In this document: piece after piece, positions 60,060 through 64,000 of the stretch
Numbering within the stretch: the first letter of the stretch is position 1
Layout of the letters: every line of letters starts with the position of its first letter
Translations under genes and position numbers: made by a program
From: DASUZB01 sp035535495
Lineage (GTDB): Bacteria > Actinomycetota > CALGFH01
Assembly (NCBI GenBank): GCA_035535495.1
Contig: DATLQA010000272.1
Location: 30,234-94,233 of the forward strand
Reading direction: 5' to 3'
DNA length: 64,000 nucleotides
The notes under the pieces: generated by a model
Database searches by the model: none
The model's input: only the letters and a program-made list of their open reading frames with translations
What the model was told of the DNA's origin: nothing

Positions 60060-61724
60060 ATGCCAATCGACCCGCTCTTCGACCACCTGCTCGCGCACGG
60101 CCTGGTCGGCGCCGACGACCTGCACCGCGCGGTCGCGCATCAGGATGTCGGCGGCACCTCGCTGAGCCAGGCCCTGCTCGACCTCGGCCTGCTCGACGAG
60201 CGCGGCCTCACCGCCGCCCAGGCCACCCAGGCCGGTGTCGACTTCGCCGACCTGGCGGCGAGGCCGGCCGACGCCCGCGCCGCCCAGAGCCTGCCCGCCA
60301 ACGAGGCCGCCCGCCTCCGCGCCCTGCCGGTCGCCCTCCGCGACGGCGCCCTGGTGGTCGCGGTCGCCGAGCCGGGCGAGCTGGAGCGGGTCGACGAGGT
60401 CGCCCAGCTCACCGGTCGCCGCGCCATCCCCGCGCTGGCCGCCCGCACCGACCTGGACGGAGCGATCGAGCGCTACGTCCGCGCGACCGAGTCGGGGAAC
60501 GGCGCCGCCGACTCCTCCGACCAGGCCGCGCCGGCCGCCGGCGCGATCCCGACCGCCTCGCTCCCGCCGGCCCCTGGCAACGGCGCGGCGCCGCTCGAGG
60601 CGGCGCCGGCCGCCCGGCCGGCCGCCGCCACGCCACGCATGCGCGGCGAGGAGCCTACGACCCGCGTGGCCGTCGCCGAGCTGCTCGAGAAGGTCCTCGA
60701 ACTCGGCGCCTCCGACCTGCACCTGACCTCGGGCGCGCGGCCGACCGTCCGCATCCACGGCCGCCTCACGCAGCTCGAGGACTACCCGGTGTTGGTGCCG
60801 AACGAGGTCCAGGCGATGGTCTACGCCATCCTCACCCAGAAGCAGCGCGAGCGCCTGGAGAGCGAGCTCGAGCTCGACTCCGCCCACAACCTGCCCGGAC
60901 GGGCCCGCTTCCGCCTCAACGTGTACTTCCAGCGCGACAGCGTCGGCGCCGCCTTCCGGCTGATCCCCTTCGACATCAAGCCGCTCGAGGCGCTCGGCAT
61001 CCCGCCGCAGGTGGGCAACCTGGCCCACCTGGCCCGCGGCTTCGTCCTGGTCACCGGGCCGACCGGCTCGGGCAAGTCGACCACGTTGGCCGCACTGGTC
61101 GACCAGGCGAACCGTGAGCGCAGCGAGCACATCATGACCGTCGAGGACCCGATCGAGTTCCTCCATGCCCACAAGAGCTGCCTGGTCAACCAGCGCGAGG
61201 TGGGGGAGGACACCAGGTCGTTCGCCAACGCCCTCAAGCACGTCCTGCGCCAGGACCCGGACATCATCCTGGTGGGCGAGCTCCGCGACCTGGAGACGAT
61301 CTCGATCGCGCTCACCGCGGCCGAGACCGGGCACCTGGTCTTCGCCACCCTCCACACCCAGGACGCCCCCCAGACGATCGACCGCATCATCGACGTCTTC
61401 CCGACCAACCAGCAGCAGCAGGTCCGGGTGCAGCTCGCCGGCAGCCTCCAGGGCGTGGTCTGCCAGCAGCTCCTGCCGACCGCCGACGGCGCCGGCCGGG
61501 TGGTCGGGACCGAGGTGATGATGGCGACCCCCGCCATCCGCAACCTCATTCGCGAGGGCAAGACCCACCAGGTCTACTCGGCCATGCAGGCCGGCGCCAA
61601 GCACGGCATGCAGACCATGGACCAGTGCCTCGCCGACCTGGTGAAACGCCACCGCATCACCTACGACCTCGCCCTCGAGCGGTGCCATCACGTCGAGGAC
61701 TTCAGCCGGCTCTGCGGCCGCTAG
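60060..61724 (+). CDS. pilT: PilT-type retraction ATPase with an MshEN-like N-terminal domain
   Basis: 554 residues, about 200 longer than usual PilT. Residues 1-150 resemble an MshEN/GSPII_E N-domain (DPLFDHLLAHGLVGADDLHR, LSQALLDLGLLDERGL) but have lost the Arg and Gly of the c-di-GMP motif. An Ala/Pro linker leads to a full PilT: ASDLHLTSGARPTVRIHG, Walker A GPTGSGKST (around 333), QDPDIILVGELRDLET and ATLHTQDAPQTIDRIIDVFP. ATG at 60060, with GGAG eight bases upstream. The AIRNLIREGK motif of retraction ATPases is present. Confidence 0.92.
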   Translation: MPIDPLFDHLLAHGLVGADDLHRAVAHQDVGGTSLSQALLDLGLLDERGLTAAQATQAGVDFADLAARPADARAAQSLPANEAARLRALPVALRDGALVVAVAEPGELERVDEVAQLTGRRAIPALAARTDLDGAIERYVRATESGNGAADSSDQAAPAAGAIPTASLPPAPGNGAAPLEAAPAARPAAATPRMRGEEPTTRVAVAELLEKVLELGASDLHLTSGARPTVRIHGRLTQLEDYPVLVPNEVQAMVYAILTQKQRERLESELELDSAHNLPGRARFRLNVYFQRDSVGAAFRLIPFDIKPLEALGIPPQVGNLAHLARGFVLVTGPTGSGKSTTLAALVDQANRERSEHIMTVEDPIEFLHAHKSCLVNQREVGEDTRSFANALKHVLRQDPDIILVGELRDLETISIALTAAETGHLVFATLHTQDAPQTIDRIIDVFPTNQQQQVRVQLAGSLQGVVCQQLLPTADGAGRVVGTEVMMATPAIRNLIREGKTHQVYSAMQAGAKHGMQTMDQCLADLVKRHRITYDLALERCHHVEDFSRLCGR

Positions 61725-61745
61725 AAAGGCAGGAGGACGCCGGGC

Positions 61746-62966
61746 ATGGCCCAGATCACCTACACCTACAAGGTCCGCGACCGGCAGGGCCGCATGATCG
61801 GCGGCACCCTCGAGGCCGACAGCCAGGGCGCCGTCGCCACCCGCCTGCGGCAGATGGGCTACGCGCCCATCTCCATCGAGGCCGCCAAGCGCGGCGGCCT
61901 GAAGATGGAGATCAGCCTGCCAGGCGGCGGCCGCGTCAAGCCGAAGGACCTGGCGGTCTTCTCACGGCAGTTCGCCACCATGATCAACTCGGGGCTGTCG
62001 CTGCTGCGCGCCCTGACCATCCTCGCCGAGCAGACCGCCAACAAGCGCCTGGCCACGGTCATCGGCGAGGTGCGGGCCGAGGTGGAGAAGGGCACCGCGC
62101 TGTCGGTGGCGCTCGCCCAGCACCCCAAGGTCTTCAACCGCCTGTACGTCGCCATGATCCGCTCCGGCGAGGTCGGCGGCTTCCTCGACCAGGTGCTGCT
62201 GCGCGTGGCCGAGACCCTCGAACGGGAGGTGGCGCTGCGCAGCAAGATCAAGTCGGCGATGACCTACCCGGTGGTCGTGTTCGCCATGGTCCTGATGATC
62301 GTCTCGGCGATGCTGGTGTTCATCGTGCCGATGTTCAAGAACCTCTACGCCAGCCTCGGCGGCCAGCTCCCCCTGCCCACCAGGATCCTGGTGGGCGTCT
62401 CCGACGTGGTCAAACAGGGCTTCCCGTTCGTGATCCTCGGCATCATCCTGGCCAGCTTCGGCTTCCGCCGCTGGATCGCCACCTCCTCCGGCCGCTACCG
62501 CATGGACGCCTTCAAGCTGAAGGCGCCCGTGTTCGGCCCGCTGTTCCACAAGACCGCGCTGTCGCGCTTCTCGCGCACGCTGGCCACCCTGCTCCGCTCG
62601 GGCGTGCCGATCCTGCAGTCCTTGGAGATCGTCTCGGAGACGGTCAACAACGGGGTCTTGTCCAAGGCCGTGAAAGACACCCAGGACGCGGTGCGCGAGG
62701 GCGAGAGCCTGGCGGTGCCGCTCGCCAAGCACGCCGTGTTCCCCGCCATGGTGGTGCAGATGCTGGCCGTCGGCGAGGAGACCGGCGCGCTGGACACCAT
62801 GCTGTCGAAGGTCGCCGACTTCTACGACCAGGAGGTCGAGGCGGCCGTGGATGCGCTCACCAGCCTGATCGAGCCGATCCTGATCGCGGTGATGGGCGGC
62901 GCGGTCGGCTCGATGGTGATCGCGCTGTACATGCCGATGTTCAACATCATCAACCTCATAAAGTAG
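61746..62966 (+). CDS. pilC: Type IV pilus platform protein PilC (GspF family)
   Basis: 406 residues. Two T2SSF domains, each with a cytosolic helical bundle and membrane helices: FSRQFATMINSGLSLLRAL and later FSRTLATLLRSGVPILQSLE. Helices lie near 170-195, 220-240 and 375-400. It forms the inner-membrane base on which PilB and PilT act. ATG at 61746, GGAGGA upstream; it starts 21 bp after pilT. Confidence 0.93.
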   Translation: MAQITYTYKVRDRQGRMIGGTLEADSQGAVATRLRQMGYAPISIEAAKRGGLKMEISLPGGGRVKPKDLAVFSRQFATMINSGLSLLRALTILAEQTANKRLATVIGEVRAEVEKGTALSVALAQHPKVFNRLYVAMIRSGEVGGFLDQVLLRVAETLEREVALRSKIKSAMTYPVVVFAMVLMIVSAMLVFIVPMFKNLYASLGGQLPLPTRILVGVSDVVKQGFPFVILGIILASFGFRRWIATSSGRYRMDAFKLKAPVFGPLFHKTALSRFSRTLATLLRSGVPILQSLEIVSETVNNGVLSKAVKDTQDAVREGESLAVPLAKHAVFPAMVVQMLAVGEETGALDTMLSKVADFYDQEVEAAVDALTSLIEPILIAVMGGAVGSMVIALYMPMFNIINLIK

Positions 62967-62971
62967 GTCCG

Positions 62972-63054
62972 CCGCGCGGGTCCGCGGGGCCCGCGCGGAA
63001 CGCCGGAAGCCGGACGCCGCCCGCGCCGAGATGGCGCTGGCGGCGTCCTGTTTT
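62972..63054 (+). terminator. Double hairpin terminator after pilC
   Basis: First hairpin: CCGCGCGGG (62972-62980) with CCCGCGCGG (62990-62998). Second: GGACGCCGCC (63012-63021) with GGCGGCGTCC (63039-63048), extended inside by GCGCC and GGCGC, giving 15 pairs and a 5-base loop, followed by TGTTTT. It is the best intrinsic terminator in the window and separates the pilBTC transcript from the pilin gene. Confidence 0.85.
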
Positions 63055-63075
63055 CCCGCAAGTCATACGGTTCAC

Positions 63076-63103
63076 TCAAGTGGGCCCCTGGAGCTTCCGA
63101 TTG
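63076..63103 (+). promoter_or_regulatory. Possible sigma-28/WhiG-like promoter of the pilin gene
   Basis: TCAAGTGG (63076-63083), 12 bases, then TCCGATTG (63096-63103). It is similar to the FliA/sigma-D pattern TAAAGTTT-N11-GCCGATAA at 10 of 16 positions. No housekeeping promoter is obvious between the terminator and the pilin start. Confidence 0.25.
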
Positions 63104-63207
63104 TCAGAACCAGCAAGGCCGGAACCGCGCCGGGCCGCCGCAGGCGGACCGAATCCCATCAGCCGGACGCGGCCTGCCAGTCCACAGCAGCAGCAAGGGG
63201 GGAGTGC

Positions 63208-63699
63208 ATGCTCACCGCGATGCAGCGCCGCCTTCAGGGGCAGCAGCGCGAGGGTGGTTTCACGCTGATCGAGCTGATGGTCGTGGTCCTGATTATCGCG
63301 ATCCTGATCGCGATCGCCATCCCGACCTTCCTCGGCGCCCGCAGGCGCGCCCAGGACCGGGCCGCGCAGAGCAACCTGCGCAACGCCCTGACGGCGCAGA
63401 AGGCCTACTACACCGACAACCAGGCCTACACCACCGTCCCGGACAGCATCAAGTCGATCGAGCCGTCGCTGACCTTCACGGCCACGGCCGCGCCGGCGCA
63501 GAACACCGTCTCGATGGTGACCAGCACCACGTCGGTCACCAACGACACGATCACGCTCGGCACCATGAGCGCGTCCGGTACCTGCTTCTACCTCAAGGAC
63601 GCGGCCAGCGGCACCGCCGCCCAGGCCGGCACGTTCTACGGCAGCTCCAGCGCCTGTGCGGACACGGCCTCGGGGCAGGCCACGCTGAGCAAGTGGTAG
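63208..63699 (+). CDS. Type IV pilin (prepilin)
   Basis: 163 residues. A 17-residue leader ends in EGG, then the class III cleavage site before FTLIELMVVVLIIAILIA; Glu at +5 is present. The mature part of about 146 residues has the long N-terminal helix, a Thr/Ser-rich globular domain, and two Cys near the C-terminus that likely form the D-region disulfide. It is the probable major pilin. ATG at 63208 with AAGGGGGGAG upstream. It is transcribed separately, given terminators on both sides. Confidence 0.93.
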   Translation: MLTAMQRRLQGQQREGGFTLIELMVVVLIIAILIAIAIPTFLGARRRAQDRAAQSNLRNALTAQKAYYTDNQAYTTVPDSIKSIEPSLTFTATAAPAQNTVSMVTSTTSVTNDTITLGTMSASGTCFYLKDAASGTAAQAGTFYGSSSACADTASGQATLSKW

Positions 63700-63724
63700 C
63701 ACAGCCTCATCACGCTGGTTGAGC

Positions 63725-63753
63725 GAAGGGCGGACCCGCTGGGTTCGCCCTTC
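63725..63753 (+). terminator. Intrinsic terminator after the pilin gene
   Basis: GAAGGGCGGACCC (63725-63737) and GGGTTCGCCCTTC (63741-63753) form 13 pairs (one G-T) around loop GCT, 25 bases after the stop. No long T-run follows (CTCGTTG). Confidence 0.75.
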
Positions 63754-63791
63754 CTCGTTGCCCACGGACGTTCCGCCGAAAGGTCCAGGGA

Positions 63792-64000
63792 TTGCACACC
63801 ACCCGAGGAGCACGGCCAACTAGCGAGGCACCCGCGACGGTCGACGCGCGCCTGGTGGAACTCGTCCTCGCCTGCCTGGTCACCGGCACCGCGTTCCTGC
63901 TGTCACCCGAGTTCATCTTCGTCCGGTCGCTGCTGGTCCCGACCCTGGCCCTCTACGCGGTCGCGCTGGTCCGCCGCGGGTCGGCGGCCGGCCGGCTCGG
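63792..64000 (+). CDS. Membrane protein, N-terminal part (cut by window edge)
   Basis: A frame opening with TTG at 63792 (AAAGG eight bases upstream) or GTG at 63855 stays open to the window end. Residues after VDARLVELVLACLVTGTAFL form two hydrophobic stretches (FLLSPEF...FVRSLLVPTLALYAVALV) with a short basic end. It is the start of a multi-helix membrane protein; family not determinable. It follows the pilin terminator, so it may belong to the pilus locus or to the next unit. Confidence 0.45.
   Translation, partial: MHTTRGARPTSEAPATVDARLVELVLACLVTGTAFLLSPEFIFVRSLLVPTLALYAVALVRRGSAAGRL

Noticed and set aside
63055..63207. c-di-GMP riboswitch upstream of the pilin gene
   Set aside because: Pilin genes sometimes have GEMM riboswitches, but the conserved GEMM-I core sequences are absent.

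Overview
The window is a high-GC, gene-dense chromosomal segment from an actinobacterium (Actinomycetota), probably an environmental or deep-branching lineage. The main evidence is gene order. From about 23.9 to 57 kb it carries pgsA-patA-pimA (phosphatidylinositol mannoside synthesis), pdxS-pdxT-yebC, ruvC-ruvA-ruvB, yajC-secD-secF, apt-rel-dtd, a cyclophilin, an MBL hydrolase, aspS, rarA, a DUF948 protein, alaS, ruvX, mltG and aroE. This matches the order in Mycobacterium and Streptomyces. GTG starts and 4-bp start/stop overlaps are frequent. The type IV pilus genes next to aroE argue against a classical mycobacterium or streptomycete.

Layout. 0-15 kb: a surface polysaccharide locus, mostly on the minus strand. 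It holds glycosyltransferases, a CapD-type dehydratase with a DegT aminotransferase, an O-antigen ligase, an epimerase, a Wzz/BY-kinase fusion, a LuxR-type regulator, glucose-1-phosphate cytidylyltransferase and a PIG-L deacetylase. Embedded in the same overlapping gene run are sat, cysC and a PHP phosphatase, a set able to make PAPS and probably to clear its by-product pAp. 15-20 kb: a sulfate ABC transporter (sbp-cysT-cysW-cysA) with a divergent Rrf2 regulator. 20-24 kb: a FetAB-type ABC pair and an EF-G-like GTPase. 24-30 kb: the PIM genes, an M48 peptidase and a secreted subtilase. 30-43 kb: PLP synthesis, Holliday junction processing, Sec accessory proteins and stringent response. 43.5-46 kb: a lone large TPR protein whose NB-ARC-like domain has lost its nucleotide-binding residues. 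46-57 kb: translation, repair and cell-wall genes. 57-64 kb: a DUF4388 protein, pilB, a pilT with an unusual N-terminal domain, pilC, a type IV pilin and the start of a membrane protein.

Three families of dispersed GC-rich palindromic repeats (called A, B and C here) sit at gene ends, and two of them are translated into the C-terminal tails of AlaRS and PatA. A 59-bp tandem repeat at the left edge has generated two 18-codon mini-ORFs between capD and a glycosyltransferase gene. Other notable regulatory-looking sequences are a promoter with a LexA-type box before ruvC, a strongly structured leader before secD, a consensus promoter before the NB-ARC/TPR gene, and two strong terminators flanking the pilin gene. 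No tRNA, rRNA, insertion sequence or CRISPR array was recognised.
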